Shown piece after piece: positions 24,016 to 31,526 of a stretch of DNA of 60,928 nt. The stretch comes from Clostridia bacterium (GTDB taxonomy: Bacteria > Bacillota > Clostridia > Oscillospirales > Acutalibacteraceae). The notes under the pieces were generated by a model. It worked only from the letters and a program-made list of their open reading frames with translations. It did not search any database and was not told the DNA's origin. The stretch spans positions 1-60,928 of the forward strand of contig JAFRJB010000068.1 in the NCBI GenBank assembly GCA_017432485.1, in the 5' to 3' direction. Within the stretch, counting starts at the first letter, position 1, and each line of letters begins with the position of its first letter. Position numbers and translations under genes: made by a program.

Positions 24016-24044
24016 GGGTTTGGCGATGCCAAACCCTTATTTGT
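24008..24044. terminator. intrinsic terminator overlapping the lipoprotein stop codon
   Basis: ACAAATAAGGGTTTGGC pairs perfectly with GCCAAACCCTTATTTGT across 3 nt. The TAA stop lies in the left arm. Confidence 0.75.
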
Positions 24045-24050
24045 CATAGC

Positions 24051-24077
24051 CAACAGGCGACAGGCAACAGGCAACAG
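24051..24077. repeat. 7-8-nt-period tandem repeat (ACAGGCA type)
   Basis: CAACAGGCGACAGGCAACAGG continues to CAACAG. A shorter relative (GCCGACAGGCAACAG) occurs just upstream of mutS2 at 32234-32248. Confidence 0.6.
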
Positions 24078-24139
24078 TTTATGGGTGGACTTCGTCCACA
24101 CCTATTATAATGGGTATGGGCGATAGTCCATCTGAAAAA

Positions 24140-24174
24140 CTGTGTTCTGTACTCTGTAATTCTGTAAGCTGTAA
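24140..24174. repeat. 7-8-nt-period degenerate tandem repeat (TCTGTAA type)
   Basis: The sequence is a chain of CTGTG, TTCTGTA, CTCTGTAA, TTCTGTAA and GCTGTAA units. It lies in the short gap between the lipoprotein and the three-gene operon. Confidence 0.55.
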
Positions 24175-24212
24175 CAACCGAGGCGTTGGCATTGCCAACG
24201 CCTCGGTTGTTA
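24172..24212 (-). terminator. 19-bp perfect hairpin overlapping the stop codon of the Pro-rich protein
   Basis: TAACAACCGAGGCGTTGGC and its complement pair across ATT. No T-run follows on the minus strand, so Rho-independent termination is not certain. Confidence 0.55.
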
Positions 24213-24542
24213 CATAAGTATATAGAGCAGTGCGAGCATTAAAAGCGGGTCGCTTTGCTCGCTTCTTAATATAAGAAAGAGCATCATAATCGTGCTCATA
24301 TCCGCATTTGCAAACAGCTCGCCGCCAAACAGGTTGCCGCCGAGCAGAGAGCCGAGCCCGCCCGCAGGTTTGGGGCGGTGCGGTGCAGGCGGAGGCGGCA
24401 CCGGCGGCGGAGGTATAGGCGGCGGGGGCGGTATTTCCTCGCGGTGAAAGCGCTGCGCTGCCTGCTGTTCGGCTTTGCGGATGCTGCGGGCGCGGCGCAT
24501 TGCTTCGTTTTCCATTGTTGAAAGTTGGTCGTAAAAATCCAT
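24210..24542 (-). CDS. small Pro-rich protein of a three-gene unknown operon
   Basis: I do not recognise the family. The 110-residue product has a charged helical start (MDFYDQLSTMENEAMRRARS), a run of Pro broken by Ile and Val at about 38-56, a Gly/Leu segment GGLGSLLGGNLFGG, and a hydrophobic C-terminus (MSTIMMLFLILRSEQ...LLMLALLYILM). It is the last of three genes with a 4-bp gap to the previous one. The layout resembles small structural or assembly proteins; no function is assigned. Confidence 0.72.
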   Translation of the reverse strand: MDFYDQLSTMENEAMRRARSIRKAEQQAAQRFHREEIPPPPPIPPPPVPPPPAPHRPKPAGGLGSLLGGNLFGGELFANADMSTIMMLFLILRSEQSDPLLMLALLYILM

Positions 24543-24546
24543 GGTA

Positions 24547-24879
24547 TCAGCCTAAGAGTTGGTCTAAAATGCCGCTTTCTTTTAAAGCGGGGAGCAGAGA
24601 AATCAAGTGCAGCAGGCGTATCGCTTCCTCGGCGCGCTGCTGCCGCGCGGGGGAAAGCATGGGCTTAAGCGATTGAATGAGTTGTGTGCGCGCATCATCC
24701 CCGCGCGCCATCAGTTTGGAAAGAGAGCCCAAGTCAAGATTGGCGAAATCCGGCGGGAGGGGCGGTGTGTTATCGCCTGCGGCGGGCGCTTCACCGCCGA
24801 AAAGGTCTTGCGCCATCCCCTTGAGTGTCTGCATATCCTCCGGGCTCAGGGAGGAGAGCATATCGGCAATATTATCCAT
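24547..24879 (-). CDS. small helical protein, middle gene of the unknown operon
   Basis: The 110-residue product starts MDNIADMLSSLSPEDMQTLK and contains a Pro-rich linker (NTPPLPPDF) between two helical parts, the second reading LMARGDDARTQLIQSLKPML and ending LLPALKESGILDQLLG. No family is recognised. The start follows AAGGGGAAACAAA. It overlaps the preceding gene by 8 bp, so translation is coupled. Confidence 0.72.
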   Translation of the reverse strand: MDNIADMLSSLSPEDMQTLKGMAQDLFGGEAPAAGDNTPPLPPDFANLDLGSLSKLMARGDDARTQLIQSLKPMLSPARQQRAEEAIRLLHLISLLPALKESGILDQLLG

Positions 24880-25075
24880 TTTGTTTCCCCTTAAGTTTTT
24901 CCATCAGCTCTTTTGCCTGCGGTGAAGAGAGCACTTTGTTAAGCTTTTGCTTATCGTGCAATATTTCATCTAATTTTTGCTGCTTTTTTTGGCTTAAATG
25001 CGTTTTGGCATACTGTTCCAAGTTCTTTTCATTGAGATTATTTAAGAGTGCGTCAAAATCTTTGGGTTCTTTCAT
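24872..25075 (-). CDS. small Lys-rich protein, first gene of the unknown operon
   Basis: The 67-residue product (starting MKEPKDFDALLNNLNEKNLE, ending LMEKLKGKQNG) is predicted all-helical and charged. No family is recognised. GGAGA lies 9 nt before the start. It leads the three-gene minus-strand set and is divergent from the phosphodiesterase gene at 25139, sharing a 63-bp region that contains the short inverted motif CTATAGTATCACTATATGAG. Confidence 0.7.
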   Translation of the reverse strand: MKEPKDFDALLNNLNEKNLEQYAKTHLSQKKQQKLDEILHDKQKLNKVLSSPQAKELMEKLKGKQNG

Positions 25076-25138
25076 TGCAATCTGTCTCCAATCGGTATAT
25101 AATCTATAGTATCACTATATGAGAGGTCAGGTTCGGAT

Positions 25139-25603
25139 ATGAAAATTCTTGTGCTGTCCGACATTCACGGGCTCGTTTCCTATGCCGAAAAGATGATAGA
25201 GCGCGAGCAGCCCGATGAAGTGATTTTTCTGGGCGACGGGTTGCGCGATATCAAAGAAAGCAGCCGCTTCTTTCAAAATGTGCGCTTTCACTTTGTGCAG
25301 GGCAACTGTGATTTGTTCGGCGAAGAAACCGAGCGCTATATCACCTTGGGCGGGAAGATTATTTATTTTACCCACGGGCACCGCTTTAATGTCAAAATGG
25401 AAGGGGAATTGCGCTACATCACCCTGCGCACCCGCGCGGCGGAGTTTGGCGCCGATATTGTGCTCTTCGGGCATACGCACCGCCCCGACCTTACTTATGC
25501 GGACGGGAGAATTTTAATGAACCCCGGTGCCGTGATGGCGGGGAAGTACGGTTGTATTACCATTGAAGCAGAAAAAGTAACACCGGAGTTAAAGAGTTTA
25601 TGA
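25139..25603 (+). CDS. YfcE/MJ0936-type metallophosphoesterase
   Basis: It is a small cytoplasmic metal-dependent phosphodiesterase. All family motifs are present in 154 residues: SDIHG (Asp8, His10), FLGDG, GNCD, THGHR and GHTHRPD. The natural substrate is unknown for the family in Firmicutes. It overlaps the next gene by 4 bp (ATGA). Confidence 0.92.
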   Translation: MKILVLSDIHGLVSYAEKMIEREQPDEVIFLGDGLRDIKESSRFFQNVRFHFVQGNCDLFGEETERYITLGGKIIYFTHGHRFNVKMEGELRYITLRTRAAEFGADIVLFGHTHRPDLTYADGRILMNPGAVMAGKYGCITIEAEKVTPELKSL

Positions 25604-25800
25604 GTAAAAGCATTTTCACCTACGATAAAGAAAAAAACTGTGACTACTGCGCCTTCGGCAGCGGCAGCGGCGCCGATTTCAAGTGCCAAAAGGGCAGTGA
25701 AAAGAAGCCCTGCGAGCAGTTTCGCTATGATGTATTTAAGCGGCAGCCGAAAAAGCACCCGCCGCTGCAGGCATATAAAAAATCCGATTTTTCGTTATAA
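25600..25800 (+). CDS. small Cys-containing conserved-type protein, 66 aa
   Basis: The product carries Cys-X2-Cys near the N-terminus (NCDYCAFG) and two further Cys (FKCQKG, KPCEQF), a spacing that could bind zinc or iron-sulfur. The C-terminus is basic (VFKRQPKKHPPLQAYKKSDF). It is translationally coupled to the phosphoesterase. I do not recognise a named family. Confidence 0.72.
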   Translation: MSKSIFTYDKEKNCDYCAFGSGSGADFKCQKGSEKKPCEQFRYDVFKRQPKKHPPLQAYKKSDFSL

Positions 25801-25815
25801 GTTTTTGAGAGTTGA

Positions 25816-25851
25816 GAGCCGTTATTCGCGCGAGAATAGCGGCTCTTTTTT
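25816..25851 (+). terminator. intrinsic terminator of the phosphoesterase operon
   Basis: GAGCCGTTATTC pairs with GAATAGCGGCTC (one G-T) around a 6-nt loop, followed by six T. It overlaps the stop codon of the convergent ylbJ-like gene. Confidence 0.8.
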
Positions 25852-26868
25852 ATTGTCTAAAATAAACACGGCAAACGAGAGCACCAACAGCGCCGAAAGC
25901 GGCGCCGAAACCGAGAAGGCGCGCCACTGCGGTGCAGCTGCCATTGTCGGCAGCACCTGCGGGAACAGCCATAAAAGAGCCCGGCAAAAGCCGTAACCGA
26001 GCGCAGCGCTCACCAGGCGCGAGAGCAAAAAGCGGGCAGGGGGTGTGCCGATTTTGAGCAGATATTGCCGCAGTTGAAAAAAGACGCTCAGCCCGCCGAA
26101 ATTGATGATAGCGGCTAAGAGCGGGATGTTGCGCTGCAGTGCCGCACAGCCGGTGGTAACTTCGAGCACCGCGCTGATTGCCTGCTGCGCGGCGGCGGGC
26201 AAGGCAAATGCGCGAAGCAGCGCACCGAGCACGCAAAAGACAATCACATAGCCGCAAATCGAGAGCATTGCGCGCATACTCGCTTCCATACCGCTGCACA
26301 AGGCGGCTGAGAATGGGGGCGGTTTCTTGTAAAGCAAATCAACTTTACAAACGGGTTCTTTGCGGTGCAGGAACCCCAACCCTAAGCCGATGCACAGTTG
26401 CGAGAGAATGTTGCAACCATAAAGAATAATGCCGATGCTGCGGCTGCCGCACAAGCCTTCGCCGACTGCCAAAATGCAAAACGCCGGGCCGCCGGCGCAG
26501 CAAAACAGGCTCAGCTGCCGCGCCTGTTCCGGCGGCAGCCAAGTGTTCTCCAGTGCGGTGGCGCAGAGGATTTCGCCTGCCGGGTAACCGCCGATACACG
26601 CGAAGGCAAGCACCGCGCCGGCAGCGGCGGGCAGGCGAAAGACACTTTCAAACGCGGCGGCAAACGGCAGCCGGGCAAAGGGCAAATAGGGCGCGGCGGT
26701 GTTACACAGGCATAAAAACAAAAACAGCGAGGGAATGAGCGTTTCCCCGCACAGCCGCAGACCCTCCTGCACCCCGCTTTTGACCGCAGCGGAGCAAAAC
26801 ACGATTGCTGCGCCGGCAGCGAGTAACAGTGGAAAGGTAAACACCTTTACAAATGTGTTTTTTTGCAT
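25822..26868 (-). CDS. ylbJ: YlbJ-like sporulation integral membrane protein
   Basis: YlbJ-type proteins are membrane proteins of the nucleoside-recognition (gate) superfamily needed for spore cortex or coat development. The 348-residue product has about eight hydrophobic segments, the early motif LCGETLIPSLFLFLCLCN, the Gly-Pro signature ACIGGYPAGEILCATALE and a later half with INFGGLSVFFQLRQYLLK. The start follows GGTGAG. It is divergent from yqfC, which is also a sporulation gene. Confidence 0.78.
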   Translation of the reverse strand: MQKNTFVKVFTFPLLLAAGAAIVFCSAAVKSGVQEGLRLCGETLIPSLFLFLCLCNTAAPYLPFARLPFAAAFESVFRLPAAAGAVLAFACIGGYPAGEILCATALENTWLPPEQARQLSLFCCAGGPAFCILAVGEGLCGSRSIGIILYGCNILSQLCIGLGLGFLHRKEPVCKVDLLYKKPPPFSAALCSGMEASMRAMLSICGYVIVFCVLGALLRAFALPAAAQQAISAVLEVTTGCAALQRNIPLLAAIINFGGLSVFFQLRQYLLKIGTPPARFLLSRLVSAALGYGFCRALLWLFPQVLPTMAAAPQWRAFSVSAPLSALLVLSFAVFILDNKKEPLFSRE

Positions 26869-26885
26869 TTTCTCACCGCCTTTGG

Positions 26886-26914
26886 TTCAATCCTGTCTGA
26901 TTGTATCATATGCT
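26886..26914 (+). promoter_or_regulatory. possible sigma-E-type promoter for yqfC-yqfD
   Basis: CATATGCT (26907-26914) resembles a sigma-E -10 element. The candidate -35 (TTCAATC, 14 bp upstream) fits poorly. In Bacillus the yqfCD genes belong to the sigma-E regulon, which is the main reason to suggest this. Confidence 0.25.
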
Positions 26915-26930
26915 CTTTAGTGGTGATATT

Positions 26931-27185
26931 ATGAAGAAAAACAAGTGGCTCGGTGCGCTCAAAGTGCCGATCGAGCAGGCGGATTTTCCGCATTTTGAAT
27001 TAAACGGCAGCAAGCAGTTTTTGGCAGACGGCTGCTGCGGTGTGCTGCATTTTGATGAAAGCAAAGTCTGCCTTAACTGCGGCAGTGAGGTGGTAGAGGT
27101 GGCAGGATGCTCCCTGTCTTTGCACCACTTGGGAGAAGATGAAGCGGAGGTAACGGGCAGCATTCGCTCGGTGACATTTAAATGA
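26931..27185 (+). CDS. yqfC: sporulation protein YqfC
   Basis: YqfC is a small mother-cell sporulation protein of unknown mechanism. The 84-residue product has the YqfC layout, with FELNGSKQFLADGCCGVLHF and a C-terminal SLHHLGEDEAEVTGSIRSVTF. The ATG with GGTGAT upstream was chosen over an in-frame ATG ten codons earlier. It overlaps yqfD by 4 bp and leads the conserved yqfC-yqfD-phoH-ybeY order. Confidence 0.88.
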   Translation: MKKNKWLGALKVPIEQADFPHFELNGSKQFLADGCCGVLHFDESKVCLNCGSEVVEVAGCSLSLHHLGEDEAEVTGSIRSVTFK

Positions 27186-28375
27186 GACAACTGTTATTAT
27201 TTTTGTTCGGTTCTATTCGCTTTCAGGCGCAGGGCGGTTTTGCCGAGCGCTTTTTAAATCTGTGCGCGGTAAAAGGTGTCAAACTCTATGAACTCTCGGA
27301 AAAGGGCGGCACACTCTTTGCATCCACTTCACTTTCCTCTTTTCGTAAGCTGCGGCGCTGTGCTTCGCGCAGCGGCATGCGCGTCAAGATTGTAGAAAAA
27401 AGCGGGTTGCCTTTTATCTACGCGCGCTTTGCCGGGCGTAGCGGGTTGTTTATCGGTATTGCGCTTGCCTGCTTTTTGCTCTTTTTCTACTCGCGCTCTT
27501 TGTGGAGTATCGAGGTCACGGGTAATGAAAAAGTCAGTGCCGAAAGAGTCAAAACCGTTTTGGCGCAAAACGGTGTGTGTGAGGGCAGTTTTAAAAAAGA
27601 TATCGACAACGACAAACTCAGTTTCGCGCTGTATGAAGCCATTCCCGAGCTGGCGTGGCTCAATTTGGGCATCGACGGTTCGCGCCTGTGCGTGGATGTG
27701 CGAGAAACGGTGGAAAAACCCGCCGAAACCGACCAAAAGCACTATGCCAATATCGTTGCCGCCAAGGGCGGCGTGGTAGATAAAGTGTGCGTGTTTGAAG
27801 GGGAGAGCCTTATTAAAGAGGGTGACGGTGTCGCCCGCGGGCAGCTGCTTGTTTCCGGTGTGGTGTATCACGAGAGCAGCAAGAAAAATACCTTTCATCA
27901 CTCCCGCGCAGAGATTTATGCTTTCACCTCTGCAAAAAAGCGCATAGAGGTGCCAAAAGTGTACCGTAAAACGGTGTTTACCGGCAGGGAGCGGCAGTAC
28001 CGGGTGCTGCAGATTTTTCGCCTCAAACTGCCGCTGTATATTTTTAGCAAATCGTTTGAAAAAGCAGAGCTGACAACCATCAAAAAGCCGCTGATTGTTT
28101 GCGGCAAAGAGCTGCCGCTGGCGCTTTACTGCTATGATGTCAAAGAAGTGCGCGAACAGCGCGCGGCCGCTTCGCAAAAAACGGCCGAGGTGTTTGCGCG
28201 CGCACAAATCAGCGCTTATGAAAAGGCTTTGGGGAGCGATGTGAAAATCCTCTCGCGCAAGCTGGGCGTGGAAGAGAAAAAAGACAGCTTTGTATTTGAC
28301 TATAGCTATAAGCTATATGAAAATATTGCCCGCCCGGCGGTGTTTTCCATACAAAAGAGCGAAAAACAGCGCTAA
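27182..28375 (+). CDS. yqfD: sporulation protein YqfD
   Basis: YqfD is a membrane protein of the sporulating mother cell. The 397-residue product has a cytoplasmic N-terminal part (GSIRFQAQGGFAERFLNLC), one clear membrane segment near residues 85-105 (GRSGLFIGIALACFLLFFYS), and a long outer domain with VTGNEKVSAERVKTVL, ELAWLNLGIDGSRLCVDVRE and VAAKGGVVDKVCVFEGE. Length fits the family. It is translationally coupled to yqfC. Confidence 0.92.
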   Translation: MRQLLLFLFGSIRFQAQGGFAERFLNLCAVKGVKLYELSEKGGTLFASTSLSSFRKLRRCASRSGMRVKIVEKSGLPFIYARFAGRSGLFIGIALACFLLFFYSRSLWSIEVTGNEKVSAERVKTVLAQNGVCEGSFKKDIDNDKLSFALYEAIPELAWLNLGIDGSRLCVDVRETVEKPAETDQKHYANIVAAKGGVVDKVCVFEGESLIKEGDGVARGQLLVSGVVYHESSKKNTFHHSRAEIYAFTSAKKRIEVPKVYRKTVFTGRERQYRVLQIFRLKLPLYIFSKSFEKAELTTIKKPLIVCGKELPLALYCYDVKEVREQRAAASQKTAEVFARAQISAYEKALGSDVKILSRKLGVEEKKDSFVFDYSYKLYENIARPAVFSIQKSEKQR

Positions 28376-28392
28376 AAATGTGCATAATACTA

Positions 28393-28421
28393 TGGAAAAG
28401 CGTGACAAATAATGTTATAAT
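28393..28421 (+). promoter_or_regulatory. probable sigma-A promoter for the phoH operon
   Basis: TGGAAA, 17 bp, TATAAT lies 43 bp before phoH, giving the housekeeping genes expression independent of yqfCD. Confidence 0.5.
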
Positions 28422-28464
28422 ATATTAAATATATTTAAATTCTTTTATTATCTGAAAGGATGTT

Positions 28465-29424
28465 ATGGCACAAAAAATTATTGAAATTGAAAAAAGCGAA
28501 CAGGCGCTGAGCCTGTTCGGGAATTTTGATGAAAACATTAAACTCATTGAAAAGGAATATGCTGTTAAAGTCATTTGCCGCGGCAATGAGGTTAAAATCG
28601 TGGGCGAGCAGGCGGCGGTCGACAGTGCCGAGAGGGCAGTCAACTCGCTCTTAGCCATTATTTCCACAGGCGAAAACCTTAATATGCAGAATATTCGCTA
28701 TACCATGGATTTGGTCGGCGAACATCAGGAAAGCGCCATTCGCAAATTGACCGGTGACTGCATCTGCATTACGGCGGCGGGCAAACCCGTTAAGCCCAAG
28801 ACCGTGGGGCAAAAGGAATACACCGATGCGATTGAAAATAACACCATTGTCTTAGGTGTCGGCCCTGCCGGTACGGGTAAAACGTACTTGGCGGTTGCCA
28901 TGGCGGTCAAGGCGTTTAAAGAAAAAGAGGTGCACCGCATTATCTTAACGCGCCCCGCGGTGGAAGCCGGTGAAAAGCTGGGCTTCTTACCGGGCGATTT
29001 ACAGCAGAAGGTTGACCCGTATCTGCGCCCGCTCTATGACGCACTCTTTGAAATGCTCGGCGCCGAGAATTTTCAGAAATACCAAGAGCGCGGCAATATC
29101 GAGGTAGCACCGCTTGCCTACATGCGCGGCAGAACGCTTGATGACAGCTTTATTATTTTAGACGAAGCGCAAAACACCACCCCCGAGCAGATGAAGATGT
29201 TTTTAACGCGCCTTGGCTTCGGCTCCAAAATTGTGGTGACCGGTGACATTACGCAAGTCGATTTGCCCGATGGGAAAAAGAGCGGCTTAATCCAGGCGAT
29301 GAAAATTCTCAAAAATGTGGAGGATATTTCCGTTAATAAATTTACCGAAAAAGATGTGGTGCGCCACAAGTTGGTGCAGGACATCATTAAAGCCTACGAG
29401 CGAGCGGAAAACAAGAAAAAATGA
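28465..29424 (+). CDS. phoH: PhoH-family ATPase (YbeZ type)
   Basis: It is a cytoplasmic P-loop ATPase linked to RNA metabolism and usually encoded beside ybeY. The 319-residue product has an N-terminal KH-like region (VICRGNEVKIVGEQAAVDSA), Walker A in GPAGTGKTYLAVA, LTRPAVEAGEKLGFLPGDL, Walker B in DDSFIILDEAQNTTPEQMKM and GDITQVDLP. The start follows AAAGGATG. It overlaps ybeY by 4 bp. Confidence 0.95.
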   Translation: MAQKIIEIEKSEQALSLFGNFDENIKLIEKEYAVKVICRGNEVKIVGEQAAVDSAERAVNSLLAIISTGENLNMQNIRYTMDLVGEHQESAIRKLTGDCICITAAGKPVKPKTVGQKEYTDAIENNTIVLGVGPAGTGKTYLAVAMAVKAFKEKEVHRIILTRPAVEAGEKLGFLPGDLQQKVDPYLRPLYDALFEMLGAENFQKYQERGNIEVAPLAYMRGRTLDDSFIILDEAQNTTPEQMKMFLTRLGFGSKIVVTGDITQVDLPDGKKSGLIQAMKILKNVEDISVNKFTEKDVVRHKLVQDIIKAYERAENKKK

Positions 29425-29915
29425 GTGAAGTAATTTTGGCATATGCCAATGAGCAGGAAGCTGTACCCATTGCGCCGGAACTTGTCGAGCAAATGAAAGC
29501 GGCAATCGGCAGTGTGCTTGACAGAGAAAACCTAGAGGGCAGTTTTGAAGTGTCGCTGACAATGGTGGACAAGCCTACCATACAGCAACTCAATGCGCAG
29601 CACCGCGGTATCGACCGCGAAACCGATGTGCTCTCGTTCCCTTTGGGGGAAGGCGGCGATTTTGAAATGAACTACACAACGGGTGCAAAGCTTTTAGGCG
29701 ACATTGTTATCTGCGCGCCGGTAGCGGTGGAACAGGCGCTTGCCTACGGGCACAGCCGCAGCAGAGAGTTTGCCTTTTTGTGTGCGCACTCTACGCTGCA
29801 TTTACTCGGCTACGACCATGAGGGCGATGCCGCTGCGGCAGCGCAAATGGAGCAAAAGCAGGAAGCGGCGCTTGCCGCTGTCGGACTAACGCGAGAAAGC
29901 GAGGAGAACGCATGA
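29421..29915 (+). CDS. ybeY: endoribonuclease YbeY, rRNA maturation factor
   Basis: YbeY is a zinc-dependent RNase that helps mature 16S rRNA and controls ribosome quality. The 164-residue product has RETDVLSFPLGEG, LLGDIVIC and the zinc-binding motif HSTLHLLGYDHEGD with three His. It is coupled by 4-bp overlaps to phoH and dgkA. Confidence 0.96.
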   Translation: MSEVILAYANEQEAVPIAPELVEQMKAAIGSVLDRENLEGSFEVSLTMVDKPTIQQLNAQHRGIDRETDVLSFPLGEGGDFEMNYTTGAKLLGDIVICAPVAVEQALAYGHSRSREFAFLCAHSTLHLLGYDHEGDAAAAAQMEQKQEAALAAVGLTRESEENA

Positions 29916-30430
29916 AAAAACAAATATTGCGCTTTTTTAGGGGCTTTCGCTATGCCTTTAACGGCATTTTTTATGCCCTGCATACTCAAAAGAATATGCG
30001 CTTTCACGCAAGCTTGATGGCGTTTATGTTTTTCTTTTTACTGCGCTACGATTTCTTTGAAATTTCCAGAGGGCAGTTTGCCGTGCTGGCTTTGACCTGC
30101 GGCATCGTGCTTTCTTTAGAATTTATGAATTCTTCGATTGAAGCGGTGGTGGATTTGGTCTCCCCCGAATATAACCGCCTGGCGGGCATTGCCAAAGATA
30201 CGGCGGCAGGGGCGGTCTTAATGAGCGCGATTGCCGCAGTGGTTGTCGGCGTTATCATAATGTTCCAACCCAAAGCCTTTTCGGCAATGGGGCAGTTTTA
30301 TGCCACGCATATCGGTGAATTGGTCATTGTCATTGCGGCAGTGATTGCGGCGGTGATATGGATTTTCTTCCCCCGCCCGGGTGTTAAAGACCAAGCGAAA
30401 GATAAGAAAGATAAAAAGGGTAAAAAATGA
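29912..30430 (+). CDS. dgkA: diacylglycerol/undecaprenol kinase (DgkA family) with extra C-terminal membrane segment
   Basis: It phosphorylates a membrane lipid alcohol, in Gram-positive bacteria mostly undecaprenol. The DgkA core has three membrane helices and the signature LEFMNSSIEAVVDLVSPEYNRLAGIAKD split over residues 70-97. At 172 residues it is longer than the usual 120-135: a fourth hydrophobic segment (GELVIVIAAVIAAVIWIFF) and a Lys/Asp tail (KDQAKDKKDKKGKK) follow. It overlaps ybeY and era by 4 bp each. Confidence 0.92.
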   Translation: MKKQILRFFRGFRYAFNGIFYALHTQKNMRFHASLMAFMFFFLLRYDFFEISRGQFAVLALTCGIVLSLEFMNSSIEAVVDLVSPEYNRLAGIAKDTAAGAVLMSAIAAVVVGVIIMFQPKAFSAMGQFYATHIGELVIVIAAVIAAVIWIFFPRPGVKDQAKDKKDKKGKK

Positions 30431-31329
30431 GTAAATCAGCATTTATTTCCATTATCGGTGTGCCGAATGCGGGCAAGAGCAGCCTGCTCAACCGTCTGCT
30501 GGGCACAAAAGTGGCAATCATTTCCCCGAAACCGCAGACCACCCGCACAAAAATTACGGGTGTGCTCACCGAGGGGGATGTGCAGACCGTATTTATCGAT
30601 ACCCCCGGTTTTCACAGACCGAAAAATCAGTTAGGGCAGCATATGATGCGCGCCGTCGGCGACAGCCTCGGCGGGATTGACGGTGCTGTTTTGGTGGCAG
30701 ATGCCGCTGCCAAGCAAATCAAAGAGGAAGAAATCGAACTGATCGAGCGGCTCAAAGCGCAGCACATCAGGGCAGTCTTGGCACTCAATAAGATTGACAC
30801 GCTGCCTTCCAAAGAGATGCTGCTTGAAAAAATCGCCGCCTTTAGTGCACTTTATGACTTTGACGCGGTGGTGCCGATCAGTGCCCTTAAGGGGGAAAAT
30901 GTCGAGCAGCTCAAAGAAGAGTTGGAAAAGTTTGCGGTGGAAGGTCCGTTTTTCTTCCCGGAAGATACCTTGACCGACCAGCCCGAGCGCGTTTTGGTCA
31001 GCGAAATCATTCGCGAAAAAATACTCAAGCTCCTTTCGCAGGAAGTGCCCCACGGCGTGGCGGTGAGCATTGAAAAAATGCGCATGCGCGATGAGAGTGA
31101 TTTAATGGATATTGAAGCCGTGATTTACTGCGAGCGCGAGTCGCACAAGGGTATTATCATCGGTAAAAAAGGCGCCATGCTCAAAAAAATATCCACACTT
31201 GCGCGCGCGGATATTGAGCGCTTTTTCGAGTGCAGAGTCAATCTTTCCACTTGGGTAAAAGTCAAAGAAGATTGGCGCAATCGGCAGGGGCTTATTCATA
31301 ATTTCGGCTTGGATTTTCAAAATGAATAA
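30427..31329 (+). CDS. era: GTPase Era
   Basis: Era binds GTP and the 3' end of 16S rRNA during 30S assembly. The 300-residue product has the G domain (GVPNAGKSSLLNRLLG, TTRTKITGV, DTPGFHRPKNQLG, NKID, SALKGEN) and a C-terminal KH domain (YCERESHKGIIIGKKGAMLKKI). Length is normal. It is the last gene of the ATGA-coupled run; yqzL follows after 62 bp. Confidence 0.97.
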   Translation: MSKSAFISIIGVPNAGKSSLLNRLLGTKVAIISPKPQTTRTKITGVLTEGDVQTVFIDTPGFHRPKNQLGQHMMRAVGDSLGGIDGAVLVADAAAKQIKEEEIELIERLKAQHIRAVLALNKIDTLPSKEMLLEKIAAFSALYDFDAVVPISALKGENVEQLKEELEKFAVEGPFFFPEDTLTDQPERVLVSEIIREKILKLLSQEVPHGVAVSIEKMRMRDESDLMDIEAVIYCERESHKGIIIGKKGAMLKKISTLARADIERFFECRVNLSTWVKVKEDWRNRQGLIHNFGLDFQNE

Positions 31330-31391
31330 TTAGTAAATATTCCCTCGTGTATTTTTCTTGAAACGGAAAATACTATTATCGAGGTGGTCGC

Positions 31392-31526
31392 ATGGAGCGC
31401 GAAGAAGACAGGCTGTGGGAACATTTTCGGTCCACAGGCAGTGTGAAGGCTTATTTGGAATTTTGCGCAAAACGCAAGGAAAATACAATTAAGAATGTTA
31501 ATACAGACGAAGGCAATCATCATTAA
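31392..31526 (+). CDS. yqzL: YqzL-like small protein, 44 aa
   Basis: In Bacillus a protein of similar size, YqzL, is encoded exactly between era and recO. This frame begins MEREEDRLWEHFRSTGSVKA and shares the W-X2-F-X-x-TGSv-x-aYL core of that family. GAGGTGG lies 4 nt upstream. Its last 32 bp overlap the start of recO in another frame. Function is unknown. It is too short for common gene callers, and the family call rests on position plus the short core. Confidence 0.7.
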   Translation: MEREEDRLWEHFRSTGSVKAYLEFCAKRKENTIKNVNTDEGNHH

